Shown here: positions 17,199-25,101 of the stretch, piece by piece
Position numbering within the stretch: position 1 is the first letter of the stretch
Layout of the letters: each line of letters starts with the position of its first letter
Origin: UBA11855 sp964591705
GTDB lineage: Archaea; Thermoproteota; Bathyarchaeia; Bathyarchaeales; Bathycorpusculaceae
Reading direction: 5' to 3'
Length of the DNA stretch: 35,843 bases
Assembly (NCBI GenBank): GCA_964591705.1
Contig: CAZQCX010000015.1
Location: 1-35,843, forward strand
Notes under the pieces: generated by a model
What the model was told of the DNA's origin: nothing
Database searches by the model: none
What the model saw: the letters and a program-made list of their open reading frames with translations, nothing else
Translations under genes and position numbers: made by a program

Positions 17199-17957
17199 TT
17201 GGGAAAGAAAGGAAAGACCGCAAGATTGAAGCGAAATCCCTCACCAGGATTTTGGCCAATTCACAGAAAAGAATTCACTTGGGTTGTCAAACCCTCGCCT
17301 GGGCCTCACAGCCTTGAGAATTCCTTGTCTCTTACACTAGTCCTGAGAGACATCCTCAACGTTGCAAAGACCAAGAAAGAGGCTGATACAATCCTTGCCC
17401 AAAGCAAATTGTTGGTCGATGGCGTTCCGCGAAAGAAAGCCAATTTTCCGGTTGGAATTATGGACGTAATCGCCATGCCAGAGATAGACGAATACTTCAG
17501 AGTAATGTCTTCGCAGAAAGGCTTAATTTTAACTAAAATAGACAAGAAAGAATCAACTTACAAGCTGGCAAGAGTGGAAAACAAGAAAATAGCAAAAGAA
17601 GGCGTGCAGATAGCACTTCACGACGGTTCGAACATACTCGTCAAGATAGCTGACCCGAAAAATCCTGCAGAAGTTTTGTACGACACCTTCGACGTTCTCA
17701 GGATCAGGCTACCAGACAAAGAAGTTACAGGCAAAATCACTACCAAAGTTGGTAACTTGGCAGTAATTACTGGTGGAAAGAACATCGGAAGAAAAGGCAG
17801 AATAGTCGAGATTGAAAAAACCGAAACTAAAAAGCGCAGAAACGCTCTCGTAGTAATTCAAGATGAAAAAGGCAACAAGTACCAGACAATCTTGAAATTT
17901 GTTTTCTCCATAGGAGAGACTCAACCTCTGATAACGGAGGCGGTCAAAAGTGTCTGA
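17199..17957 (+). CDS. rps4e: 30S ribosomal protein S4e
   Basis: S4e (252 residues), an archaeal/eukaryotic-only small-subunit protein. It contains the N-terminal basic region (LKRNPSPGFWPIHRKEFTWV), an S4-type RNA-binding segment (TKKEADTILAQSKLLVDG) and a KOW-like part (VITGGKNIGRKGRIVEIE). It starts with TTG at 17199 right after GGAGGAACA and 1 base after the L24 stop. It overlaps the L5 start by 8 bases. Confidence 0.94.
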   Translation: MGKKGKTARLKRNPSPGFWPIHRKEFTWVVKPSPGPHSLENSLSLTLVLRDILNVAKTKKEADTILAQSKLLVDGVPRKKANFPVGIMDVIAMPEIDEYFRVMSSQKGLILTKIDKKESTYKLARVENKKIAKEGVQIALHDGSNILVKIADPKNPAEVLYDTFDVLRIRLPDKEVTGKITTKVGNLAVITGGKNIGRKGRIVEIEKTETKKRRNALVVIQDEKGNKYQTILKFVFSIGETQPLITEAVKSV

Positions 17958-18489
17958 CGAAGCGATCGTCAAAAGATGGGCAGAACAACCCATGCTTAAA
18001 CCTAGAATCAAAAAAGTCGTTGTCAATCTGAATGTCGGAAAATCAGGGGAACCTCTGGACAAAGCTTCAAGAGTACTCAAAGAACTCACAGATCAGACTC
18101 CAATAAAAACCAAAGCGAAGAAGACGATAAGGGATTTCGGGATAAGACAAAATGAACCCATTGCAGCCGTAGTTACACTAAGAAAGAAGAAAGCCATTGA
18201 CTTCCTTAAAAAAGTGCTACCCGTTATCGAGAACAAGGTTCCCCGTTCGTCTTTTGACAAAAATGGCAACTTCGCCTTCGGATTAAAAGAGCACATAGAA
18301 ATCGAAGGCGTTAGATACGACCCTGACATTGGCATTTTCGGCATGGACATATGTGTTTCCATGGGTCGCCCTGGATACCGAGTGAAAGAGAGAAGAAAAA
18401 GAAGAAAACCCATAGGATCCAAACATGTTCTTACTCCGGAAGAGGCAATGCTGTTCTCACGGCAAACTCTTGGAGTGGAAATTACATAG
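17950..18489 (+). CDS. rpl5: 50S ribosomal protein L5
   Basis: L5 (179 residues), binding 5S rRNA and the central protuberance. Conserved parts are KVVVNLNVGKSGEPLDKA, TKAKKTIRDFGIRQ and GIFGMDICVSMGRPGYRVKERRKRR. It starts with GTG inside the end of S4e, with GGAGG 9 bases upstream. Length is normal for archaea. Confidence 0.95.
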   Translation: MSDEAIVKRWAEQPMLKPRIKKVVVNLNVGKSGEPLDKASRVLKELTDQTPIKTKAKKTIRDFGIRQNEPIAAVVTLRKKKAIDFLKKVLPVIENKVPRSSFDKNGNFAFGLKEHIEIEGVRYDPDIGIFGMDICVSMGRPGYRVKERRKRRKPIGSKHVLTPEEAMLFSRQTLGVEIT

Positions 18490-18505
18490 AGTAGGAGATG
18501 TTCGC

Positions 18506-18670
18506 ATGGGGAAACAACAGATCAAAAAAGAACGAGTATATGGTAAGGGCGCTAGACCCTGCAAGCGGTGCGGCGCATATGGACCAATAATCAGGCGTTA
18601 CGGTTTATATCTTTGCAGGCACTGTTTTAGGGAAGCCGCTCTAAAACTGGGCTTCAAAAAAAATGAATAA
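18506..18670 (+). CDS. rps14: 30S ribosomal protein S14, zinc-binding type
   Basis: The 54-residue archaeal S14 has the zinc ribbon CKRC-x14-CRHC. The true start is ATG 18506 (MGKQQ), set by GGAG at 18494-18497 eight bases upstream. A longer in-frame reading back to 18425 would run into L5 and add unrelated residues. It lies between L5 and S8 as usual. Confidence 0.94.
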   Translation: MGKQQIKKERVYGKGARPCKRCGAYGPIIRRYGLYLCRHCFREAALKLGFKKNE

Positions 18671-18681
18671 GGAGAATAAAA

Positions 18682-19065
18682 ATGGACACGTTGACCAACG
18701 GATTAATAACCGTAATAAACAACGAGATGCGCAACAAACGCGAATGCGTAATTAGCCCTGCTTCTAAGCTGCTGGGTCGCGTGCTAAGAATAATGCAGCT
18801 GAATGGCTATATTGGCGAGTTTGAGTTTATCGATGATGGGCGTTCGGGGAAATTCAAGGTCCAACTGCTCGGAAGAATAAACAAATGCGGCGCCATCAAA
18901 CCACGATTCCCTGTACAATTTGACAGATTTGAAGACTGGGAAAAAAAGTTTCTACCGTCTAGGGGTGTGGGCATCATGGTTGTTTCAACTTCCCAAGGTG
19001 TGATGTCTCACAGGGAAGCCGAAGAGAAGAATATGGGAGGAAGGCTTTTAGCCTTCGTGTATTAG
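18682..19065 (+). CDS. rps8: 30S ribosomal protein S8
   Basis: S8 (127 residues) with MDTLTNGLITVINNEMRNKRECVISPASKLL split over its N-terminal domain and the C-terminal GVGIMVVSTSQGVMSHREAEE signature. It binds 16S rRNA helix 21 during assembly. AAGGAGAA precedes the ATG. The length is the archaeal norm. Confidence 0.95.
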   Translation: MDTLTNGLITVINNEMRNKRECVISPASKLLGRVLRIMQLNGYIGEFEFIDDGRSGKFKVQLLGRINKCGAIKPRFPVQFDRFEDWEKKFLPSRGVGIMVVSTSQGVMSHREAEEKNMGGRLLAFVY

Positions 19066-19077
19066 GGGCTGTAACTG

Positions 19078-19623
19078 ATGAGGTTGCCAGAAATCTCTCG
19101 AACCGTGCAGGTTCCCGACGGAGTTGAAATAAGACTTGAAGAGAAGAAGATCACTGTCAAGGGCGCAAAGGGAACTTTGTCGCGAGACTTTTCCGGCGTT
19201 CCAATATCCATAGATTCAAACGGGAATGTTGTTCGGATTTCAGCCGAATGGCCTCGCAAGAAAGAAGCTGCTCTCGTTGGTACCCTGTATTCTCATGTTC
19301 TAAATATGGTCAAAGGTGTGCAAAAGGGCTTCACTTACAAGATCAAAATCGTTTTCTCGCATTTTCCAATCTCAGCAAAAGTTCAGGGAAGATCGGTTTT
19401 GATAGAGAACTTCACCGGAGAAAGGAGAGCTCGGAGAGCAAAAATCATCGGCGATGTTAAGGTTAGGGTTGAAGTCGAAGACATTGTTGTTCAAGGTCTG
19501 AACTTAGAGGATGTGAGTCAAACAGCTGCGAACATAGAGCAGGCTACGAGAGTTAGGAGGAAAGATCCACGAGTGTTCTTGGATGGACTCTATGTTTACG
19601 AGCGCAACGAGGGGATGGAGTAA
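19078..19623 (+). CDS. rpl6: 50S ribosomal protein L6
   Basis: L6 (181 residues) with its two related domains; visible parts are VPDGVEIRLEEKKITVKGAK, VGTLYSHVLNMVKGVQKGF and the end KDPRVFLDGLYVYERNEG. It binds 23S rRNA near the factor-binding site. Its stop directly abuts the L32e start. Confidence 0.95.
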   Translation: MRLPEISRTVQVPDGVEIRLEEKKITVKGAKGTLSRDFSGVPISIDSNGNVVRISAEWPRKKEAALVGTLYSHVLNMVKGVQKGFTYKIKIVFSHFPISAKVQGRSVLIENFTGERRARRAKIIGDVKVRVEVEDIVVQGLNLEDVSQTAANIEQATRVRRKDPRVFLDGLYVYERNEGME

Positions 19624-20208
19624 ATGGTCGAGAAGAAAAGAACCCTAATGAAGAAAGCATTGCAGACGCGAGAGCGAGCTAAGAACAAAAAACCTGAGTT
19701 TGCCAGATCAGAAAGCTGGCGTCATACGAAACTGAGCAAAAGTTGGCGGAGACCCCGTGGTTTAGATCATAAGATGCGTCGAAAAATCAAAGGGTGGCCA
19801 CCCATGGTTAGCACTGGCTACAAGGGTCCAAAAATCGCAAGGGGTCTCCACCCTTCTGGTTACAGAGACATTCTGGTTCATAACGTTCAAGAAGTCGCAA
19901 CAATCGATCCAAATACCCAAGCTGCTAGGATAGCCCACACCGTTGGAAAGAAGAAACGGACGCAGATAATTGCCGAAGCTAGAAAGAAAAAAGTCAAAGT
20001 GTTGAATGCCAAAGAAATCAAGGAACAAACAGTTCAAACAGAGACAGAGAAAAAAGAATTGGAGGATCCGATGAAGGCAGAAAAGTCAGCAAAGACAAAA
20101 CCTTTGAAGGTGGCTTCAAAGATAGAAAAGCCTCAAACAGTGACGACCATAGAGAAGCCTAGGCGGTCTCGCAAAACAAAGACTCCAAAAGGAGCTGAGA
20201 AGCAGTGA
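19624..20208 (+). CDS. rpl32e: 50S ribosomal protein L32e with C-terminal tail
   Basis: L32e (194 residues), restricted to archaea and eukaryotes. The core (ESWRHTKLSKSWRRPRGLDHKMR, then GPKIARGLHPSGYRDILVHN and a C-terminal beta segment) takes about 135 residues. The last ~60 residues are Lys/Glu/Thr-rich low-complexity sequence, unusual in length. It overlaps the L19e start by 4 bases. Confidence 0.94.
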   Translation: MVEKKRTLMKKALQTRERAKNKKPEFARSESWRHTKLSKSWRRPRGLDHKMRRKIKGWPPMVSTGYKGPKIARGLHPSGYRDILVHNVQEVATIDPNTQAARIAHTVGKKKRTQIIAEARKKKVKVLNAKEIKEQTVQTETEKKELEDPMKAEKSAKTKPLKVASKIEKPQTVTTIEKPRRSRKTKTPKGAEKQ

Positions 20209-20660
20209 CAAATCTAACAAGTCAAAGGCGGTTGGCGGCACAAATCCTGAAAGTTGGTCAAAACCGAGTTTGGATTGACCCTGAGAGGACCGAAGATGTC
20301 GAGGGCGCGATAACTCGCGAGGAAGTTAGGAAGCTTATCCATGAAAAAACTATCAGGTCACTGCCAGAAAAAGGCGTAAGCCGTTCAAGGGCCAAGATTA
20401 TTCAGGAAAAGAAACGACAAGGCAGGAGGCGAGGCGTCGGGAGCTACGGTGGAAGCGGGCAAGCCACAATATCCAAAAAAGAGGCATGGATGGTCAAGAT
20501 CAGATCACTGCGCAAAAAACTCCGCGAACTGAAGGCAAGTAGGGTCATCACTGAAAAAACCTACAGTCAAATGTATAGAATGGTCGGCAGTGGAAAATTC
20601 GAATCCATAGCTGACCTTGAACGCTACCTAAAAGGACATGATCTCTGGAGGAAACGCTAA
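20205..20660 (+). CDS. rpl19e: 50S ribosomal protein L19e
   Basis: L19e (151 residues), archaeal/eukaryotic type: LTSQRRLAAQILKVGQNRVW, the lysine/arginine-rich GQGRRRGVGSYGG-like segment and the helical YRMVGSGKFESIADLERYL end. It forms part of an intersubunit bridge. It starts with GTG (GTGA overlap with the L32e stop); AGGAG lies about 11 bases upstream. Confidence 0.95.
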   Translation: MTNLTSQRRLAAQILKVGQNRVWIDPERTEDVEGAITREEVRKLIHEKTIRSLPEKGVSRSRAKIIQEKKRQGRRRGVGSYGGSGQATISKKEAWMVKIRSLRKKLRELKASRVITEKTYSQMYRMVGSGKFESIADLERYLKGHDLWRKR

Positions 20661-21263
20661 ATGGCGAAAGATGCAGGCTTCCGCGTCCGAGTTCGACGCA
20701 GAAGGGAAGGAAAGACGGACTACAAGGCGCGAAAAGCCCTTGTGGTCTCTGGGAAACCCCGTCTTGTGGCTCGAAGTTCATTGAACAACATGGCAGCCCA
20801 AGCAGTCATTGCCAAAGCAGGTGGCGACGCAATCATAGCAGCATCGCACAGCAGTGAATTAAAGAAATACGGGTGGGACGCTCCAAGAGGTAACGTACCC
20901 TCGGCATATCTCACGGGCCTCCTGTGTGGTCTAAAGGCCAAGAAAGCAGGCATGACCGAAGCCGTTTTAGACTTGGGTCTAATAGGACCAACGAAAGGAT
21001 CAAGAGTATTTGCCGTGCTGAAAGGTGCCCTAGACGCTGGGATAGAAATTCCCCACGCCGAAGAAAAACTTGGCAAAGAACGAACCAATTCTGATCATAT
21101 AGCCAAATACGCAAAAAGTTTAGGCTTAGGTTCTGAAGATTATTCTAAACGGTTTTCACAATATCTCAGCAAAGGTATTTCGCCAGAAAAGCTTCCCGAA
21201 CACTTCCAGACGGTCAAGGCTAACATAATCAACTCGTTCAAGAGTGAGGGTGAGAAAGCATGA
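20661..21263 (+). CDS. rpl18: 50S ribosomal protein L18
   Basis: L18 (200 residues), binding 5S rRNA with L5. Conserved parts are RVRRRREGKTDYKARKAL, GWDAPRGNVPSAYLTGLLCG and VFAVLKGALDAGIEIPH. The ATG directly follows the L19e stop, with GGAGG nearby upstream. It overlaps S5 by 4 bases. Confidence 0.95.
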   Translation: MAKDAGFRVRVRRRREGKTDYKARKALVVSGKPRLVARSSLNNMAAQAVIAKAGGDAIIAASHSSELKKYGWDAPRGNVPSAYLTGLLCGLKAKKAGMTEAVLDLGLIGPTKGSRVFAVLKGALDAGIEIPHAEEKLGKERTNSDHIAKYAKSLGLGSEDYSKRFSQYLSKGISPEKLPEHFQTVKANIINSFKSEGEKA

Positions 21264-21901
21264 TGCGTGAAAGAGATAGAACAGTAAATTTGGAGGAATG
21301 GATTCCAAAAACTCGTTTGGGCAAGATGATTCAGGAAGGCAAAATCACCTCCATTGACGAAGTCTTCCTAAGCGGTATGAAAATCTCCGAAGCCCAAATA
21401 GTAGATGCTTTGCTTCCAGATCTTCAAGAAGAAGTGATTAACGTCAACCTTGTTCAGAAACAAACCGACGCTGGCGAGAAATCAAGATTCAAAGCAATCG
21501 TTGCAGTTGGAAACAGAGACGGTTACGTGGGTTTGGGCTCTGGGAAAGCGAGTCAGGTTCGGAATGCAATAGAGAAAGCTGCCATCAGCGCCCGACTTAA
21601 CATCGTGCCCGTCAAAAGGGGTTGTGGAAGCTGGGAATGCGGCTGTGGAAAACCGCATTCGGTGCCATTCCAAGTCGAGGGGAAATGTGGCGGAGTCCGG
21701 GTTGTTATTGTTCCAGGTCCGAGAGGATTAGGTCTTGTTGCGAGTGAAGTTTCAAAAGTGATCATAGGCTTGGCAGGAGTGAAAGACCTCTGGATGAGAA
21801 GCTATGGGTCAACAAGGACTGTTCCATCGTATGCATGCGCGATCTTTGATGCTTTACGGAAGACATATAACCTCATAACGACGACCGACTGGGTGAAGTA
21901 G
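21260..21901 (+). CDS. rps5: 30S ribosomal protein S5
   Basis: S5 (213 residues), important for decoding accuracy. It has the S5 RNA-binding domain (RFKAIVAVGNRDGYVGLGSGKA) and the C-terminal domain (GLGLVASEVSKVIIGLAGVKDLW, RTVPSYACAIFDAL). Archaeal S5 shows the GCGSWECGCGKPHSVP insert seen here. The start overlaps the L18 stop by 4 bases. Confidence 0.95.
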   Translation: MMRERDRTVNLEEWIPKTRLGKMIQEGKITSIDEVFLSGMKISEAQIVDALLPDLQEEVINVNLVQKQTDAGEKSRFKAIVAVGNRDGYVGLGSGKASQVRNAIEKAAISARLNIVPVKRGCGSWECGCGKPHSVPFQVEGKCGGVRVVIVPGPRGLGLVASEVSKVIIGLAGVKDLWMRSYGSTRTVPSYACAIFDALRKTYNLITTTDWVK

Positions 21902-21902
21902 C

Positions 21903-22391
21903 TTGAATGAGAAAGCTTCTGGATGCAAATGTCTTCTGGCAATAAAAATTCGTGGATCAATAAGCGCTCAACGAGAGGCAAGGGAAACCCTTGAATTGCT
22001 TTGTTTGAATAGGAGGAATCACGCAGTGCTTGTTGAAAACAACCCATCAATGACGGGCATGTTGAGACGGGTACAAAGCTATGTGACATGGGGCGAGATC
22101 TCGAACGAGAACATTGCAGCGTTGTTGTCAAAGCGTGGTAAACTTGTAGGTGGTCACAGACTTACGGAAGAGTATGCTCGGGGAATTGGGTATGAGTCGA
22201 TAGAAGAGCTCGCAGCCGCAATTTCTGCATGCAAGGTCGCACACAGAAATCTCCCAGGCGTCCAACCCCTATTCAAACTGCATCCGCCAAAGAAAGGATT
22301 CAAAGGAAAAATCAAGAAGAGCTATCGTGCAGATGGCGAGGCTGGATACCGTGGCACAGCCATAAATGAGCTCGCAGCACGCATGATGTAA
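21903..22391 (+). CDS. rpl30: 50S ribosomal protein L30
   Basis: L30 (162 residues), long archaeal form: LLAIKIRGSISAQREARETLELL, GMLRRVQSYVTWGEI, and the C-terminal FKLHPPKKGFKGKIKKSYRADGEAGYRG. It starts with TTG one base after the S5 stop. In most archaea L15 follows within a few bases; here about 780 bases and an Hsp20-like gene intervene. Confidence 0.94.
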   Translation: MNEKASGCKCLLAIKIRGSISAQREARETLELLCLNRRNHAVLVENNPSMTGMLRRVQSYVTWGEISNENIAALLSKRGKLVGGHRLTEEYARGIGYESIEELAAAISACKVAHRNLPGVQPLFKLHPPKKGFKGKIKKSYRADGEAGYRGTAINELAARMM

Positions 22392-22767
22392 TTCAGCCTG
22401 GAAAGAATTTTTTCCGTAAGTCCATAAGTAACTAACAAGATCGTTTTTCCTAACGTCTGAAATTCAGTTGTTTGCAAGTGGCAAAAGATTTTCCGTAATT
22501 TCCGATGTTTCTCTCTTGTGACCAAAAAGCCAATGCCAACTTGTGCTCCGGTTATGGCAAATATTTTTTTTAGGTTGTTCTGTCTATCATTTCCACTTCG
22601 CAAGCAGCGTTGTTAGCACCTTTTGTTACCATATGGAGCCTGTTCTGTGCTTCCAGTTCTTCTCTGTTTTCTTGTGCGATACGTTTTATAGTTGCTTTGA
22701 AATTTGCCTCTGTATTCAGGGGAACAAGCGTGAGCGCAAAATGGCGGCGGAGCAGAAGATTCCTTAG
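22392..22767. other. 376-base stretch between L30 and the Hsp20-like gene without an assured gene
   Basis: It opens with a small hairpin (GGAAA 22401-22405 pairing TTTCC 22412-22416) running into a T6 run, and has a T8 run further on; both look like archaeal transcription stops. The block beginning AATTCAG and ending TTTTCCGTAA occurs twice (22391-22420 and about 22460-22498) with a different middle. CGTTTTATAG near 22682-22691 resembles a TATA box. A minus-strand frame (22570-22815) has protein-like composition but no good start. Confidence 0.4.
22564..22571 (+). terminator. oligo-T stop signal after L30
   Basis: Eight consecutive T residues, in an AT-rich context 170 bases after the L30 stop, match the oligo-T signals at which archaeal RNA polymerase terminates. 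A shorter T6 run with a hairpin lies at 22401-22416. Both suggest that the long ribosomal transcript ends here and restarts before L15. No direct proof. Confidence 0.35.
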
Positions 22768-22878
22768 ATGGCTAAACCTGCAAAGTTTGCAAAGACCCTC
22801 AAAGAGGATATGCATCCGAGAAACAACCTGCAGGATTCGGAATGTACACCCTCAAAGGTACCGCTATGTCGTGTGTAA
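22768..22878 (+). CDS. 36-residue reading frame, possible detached N-terminus of the Hsp20-like protein
   Basis: ATG 22768 opens a 36-residue frame starting MAKPAKFAKTLKEDMH and stopping at TAA 22876-22878. It overlaps by 8 bases the GTG (22871) that begins the Hsp20-like domain in another frame. Its Lys/Ala/Glu-rich composition looks more like real protein than the same bases read in the Hsp20 frame. A one-base indel, real or a sequencing error, or a coupled short gene would explain it. The ribosome binding site is weak. Kept as a low-confidence call. Confidence 0.3.
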   Translation: MAKPAKFAKTLKEDMHPRNNLQDSECTPSKVPLCRV

Positions 22879-23170
22879 CAAGAGAAAATGGAAAGAGCCT
22901 AAGCCTCTGATAGACATTTTTCAGGAGAGCAACTGGGTCACAATCGTTGCTGAAATCGCAGGCTTCAACAGGGAAACCCTTAAGATAGATGTTAAAGACC
23001 AAAAACTGACGCTTTCTGCAAGAGCGAAGGACCGTAGATTCTATAAAAGTTTAAATTTACCGAAGGTAGTGATTCCAAGCGTCATGCACACTACGTACAA
23101 GAACGGAGTACTTGAGATAAGACTAAGAAAAGCCGTTCAAGAAGAGAAAATCAAGAAGCAAGTGAGCTAA
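22871..23170 (+). CDS. small heat shock protein-like (Hsp20/alpha-crystallin domain)
   Basis: From GTG 22871 this gives about 99 residues spanning an alpha-crystallin-type domain: PLIDIFQESNWVTIVAEIAG, a central LKIDVKDQKLTLSA strand pair, YKSLNLPKVV and the late signature TYKNGVLEIRLRKA (compare the usual A-x-x-x-N-G-V-L). Hsp20 proteins are ATP-independent holdases forming oligomers. Typical archaeal members have 30-50 residues before the domain; these are missing here unless the frame at 22768 supplies them. The frame stays open upstream to 22610, but that part is antisense-like and improbable. It lies 6 bases before L15, so it may be co-transcribed with L15 and secY, an unusual place for a chaperone. 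Domain call is good; start is uncertain. Confidence 0.7.
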   Translation: MCNKRKWKEPKPLIDIFQESNWVTIVAEIAGFNRETLKIDVKDQKLTLSARAKDRRFYKSLNLPKVVIPSVMHTTYKNGVLEIRLRKAVQEEKIKKQVS

Positions 23171-23176
23171 AGAGAG

Positions 23177-23614
23177 ATGCCGCACAAACTTAGAAAAATC
23201 CGGAGGACTCGCGGTTCGAGGACTCAGGGGTATGGAAGGATAGGCCAACATAGAAAAACAGGGTCGAAAGGGTACCGAAAGGCAGGTCGTCACAAACATC
23301 TCTGGAGCTATGTAACTACATACGAAAAGGACTCGTTTGGAAAATATGGTTTCAAGTCGCCTAAAAGCTTCAGACGCAATGAAAGCGTCATCAACTTAGC
23401 CAAGCTTGAAGAATTGGCATCTAAACTCTCTGCTGAAGGCAAAGAACAGACAACAGTGGATTTGACGAGTCTTGGCTATGCCAAACTTCTCGGCAGTGGC
23501 GAGGTGAAGAAAGCGTTAACCGTAAAAGTTCTGTCATGTTCGAAGTCCGCAGCTGAGAAAATCAAGAGAGCTGGTGGACAGGTACTCGTTGAGTCTCAAG
23601 GAACCGGAGAGTAA
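23177..23614 (+). CDS. rpl15: 50S ribosomal protein L15
   Basis: L15 (145 residues), archaeal type, starting MPHKLRKIRRTRGSRTQGYGRIGQHRK with the glycine/arginine-rich N-terminal extension split across that segment, and a globular C-terminal domain ending AAEKIKRAGGQVLVES. A late-assembly large-subunit protein. GAGAG precedes the ATG. secY follows 9 bases later, as usual. Confidence 0.94.
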   Translation: MPHKLRKIRRTRGSRTQGYGRIGQHRKTGSKGYRKAGRHKHLWSYVTTYEKDSFGKYGFKSPKSFRRNESVINLAKLEELASKLSAEGKEQTTVDLTSLGYAKLLGSGEVKKALTVKVLSCSKSAAEKIKRAGGQVLVESQGTGE

Positions 23615-23623
23615 AACTGGTAA

Positions 23624-25021
23624 ATGGCGGGAAGATTTCTAAGCCTTTTCAAACCAGTCGGAAGGATACTCCCAGAAATCAAGGTTCCTGAACGCAAAGT
23701 CAGTTTCAACGAGAAAATCTTCTGGACCGCATTGGTCTTAATCGTCTTCTTAGTCATGACCGAGATTCCGCTATATGGGATCTCCGCAGCTACTTCAGAT
23801 CAGTTCAGCGCTCTAAGGGTGATCTTTGCCTCAAACCGTGGCAGCCTCATGGAGCTAGGTATAGGTCCAATAGTTACGGCAGGGTTAATTCTTCAGTTGC
23901 TAGTTGGCTCAGCAATTATTCAATGCGATATGTCCGATCCCCAAGACAGAGGCTTGTTCACGATCGCAAGTAAAGTATTTTCAATAGTGCTCACAGGGGT
24001 TCAGGCTTCAGCTTACATAATCAGTGGGATGTATGGGAGCCTTCCTGGGCCGACAACAATAATCATATTTCTGCAGCTCTTGGCGGCAGGGCTGATAGTT
24101 ATGCTACTTGACGAGTTGATCCAAAAAGGGTGGGGAATGGGAAGCGGAATAAGCCTGTTCATTATGGCTGGTGTAGCCCAGCAGATCATATGGCAGACGT
24201 TCTCTCCAGGGACAGGCTTGTTTGTTGGGTCTCTCCAATCGTATCTTTTGGGTCACCAGACTTTAATGCAGTGGATAGTAGGCGGCGGCGGGTATGGTGG
24301 ACTGATTGGGTTCATTGCCACAATTGTTGCTTTCCTAGTAATCATATATATTGAAGGCATCAGGGTTGAGCTGCCGCTAACCTATGCAGGGTACAAAGGA
24401 TTCCGAAGCCGATATCCCATCAAGCTCTTGTATGTTTCCAACCTTCCGGTTATTTTCGCATCTGCGCTTTTTGCTAACGTATATTTCTTTTCACAATTAA
24501 TCTGGAGTACACAAGGTAGGCCTGCACCTGGACAAAATATTCTGATTGACATCATTGGGCAATACAATACGACTGATTCATCTCTTACTGGGGGTCTCGC
24601 GCACTATGTCACAGCACCGCATAGCTTGGCAAACGTTGCTGAAGAACCCTTGAGAGCTGCAGCTTATTTGGGAATATTGGTCGCCTTCTGTGCTGTTTTC
24701 TCGATTATCTGGCTCGAAGTGGGCGGTCTCGGTCCCTCAAAGGTGGCTAGGCAACTCATGGATTCTGGAATGCAGATTCCTGGTTACCGCCGATCTGAGA
24801 AACCCATTGAGACAATGCTGAAAAGATACATTCCTGTCGTAACCGTTCTGGGCGGTATAGTAGTGGGACTGATTGCTGGTTTGTCAGATTTCGTAGGTGT
24901 CTTTGGCTCAGGGACAGGTATACTGCTGTCAGTGGGCATTGTTTATCAGTATTATCAGCTTTTAATGCGTGAGAGAGCCGCAGAGATGTTTCCTGCTTTC
25001 AGGCGCATTTTTGGAGAATAG
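23624..25021 (+). CDS. secY: preprotein translocase subunit SecY (Sec61 alpha)
   Basis: SecY (465 residues), the channel of the Sec translocon in the cytoplasmic membrane. It shows the ten hydrophobic segments expected, the plug/TM2 region LGIGPIVTAGLILQLLVGS, the loop VELPLTYAGYKGFRSRYPIKLLYVSNLPVI, and the C-terminal LSVGIVYQYYQLLMRERAAE end. Length is standard for archaea. It closes the ribosomal run; adenylate kinase, which often follows in archaea, is absent. Confidence 0.96.
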   Translation: MAGRFLSLFKPVGRILPEIKVPERKVSFNEKIFWTALVLIVFLVMTEIPLYGISAATSDQFSALRVIFASNRGSLMELGIGPIVTAGLILQLLVGSAIIQCDMSDPQDRGLFTIASKVFSIVLTGVQASAYIISGMYGSLPGPTTIIIFLQLLAAGLIVMLLDELIQKGWGMGSGISLFIMAGVAQQIIWQTFSPGTGLFVGSLQSYLLGHQTLMQWIVGGGGYGGLIGFIATIVAFLVIIYIEGIRVELPLTYAGYKGFRSRYPIKLLYVSNLPVIFASALFANVYFFSQLIWSTQGRPAPGQNILIDIIGQYNTTDSSLTGGLAHYVTAPHSLANVAEEPLRAAAYLGILVAFCAVFSIIWLEVGGLGPSKVARQLMDSGMQIPGYRRSEKPIETMLKRYIPVVTVLGGIVVGLIAGLSDFVGVFGSGTGILLSVGIVYQYYQLLMRERAAEMFPAFRRIFGE

Positions 25022-25101
25022 CCAAGAGACAGCAAAAATGGTTATTAGCAACGCTCCAAAGAATAGGCTAACAAGTGCTTAGAGATTTGGGAGGACATGA
25101 G

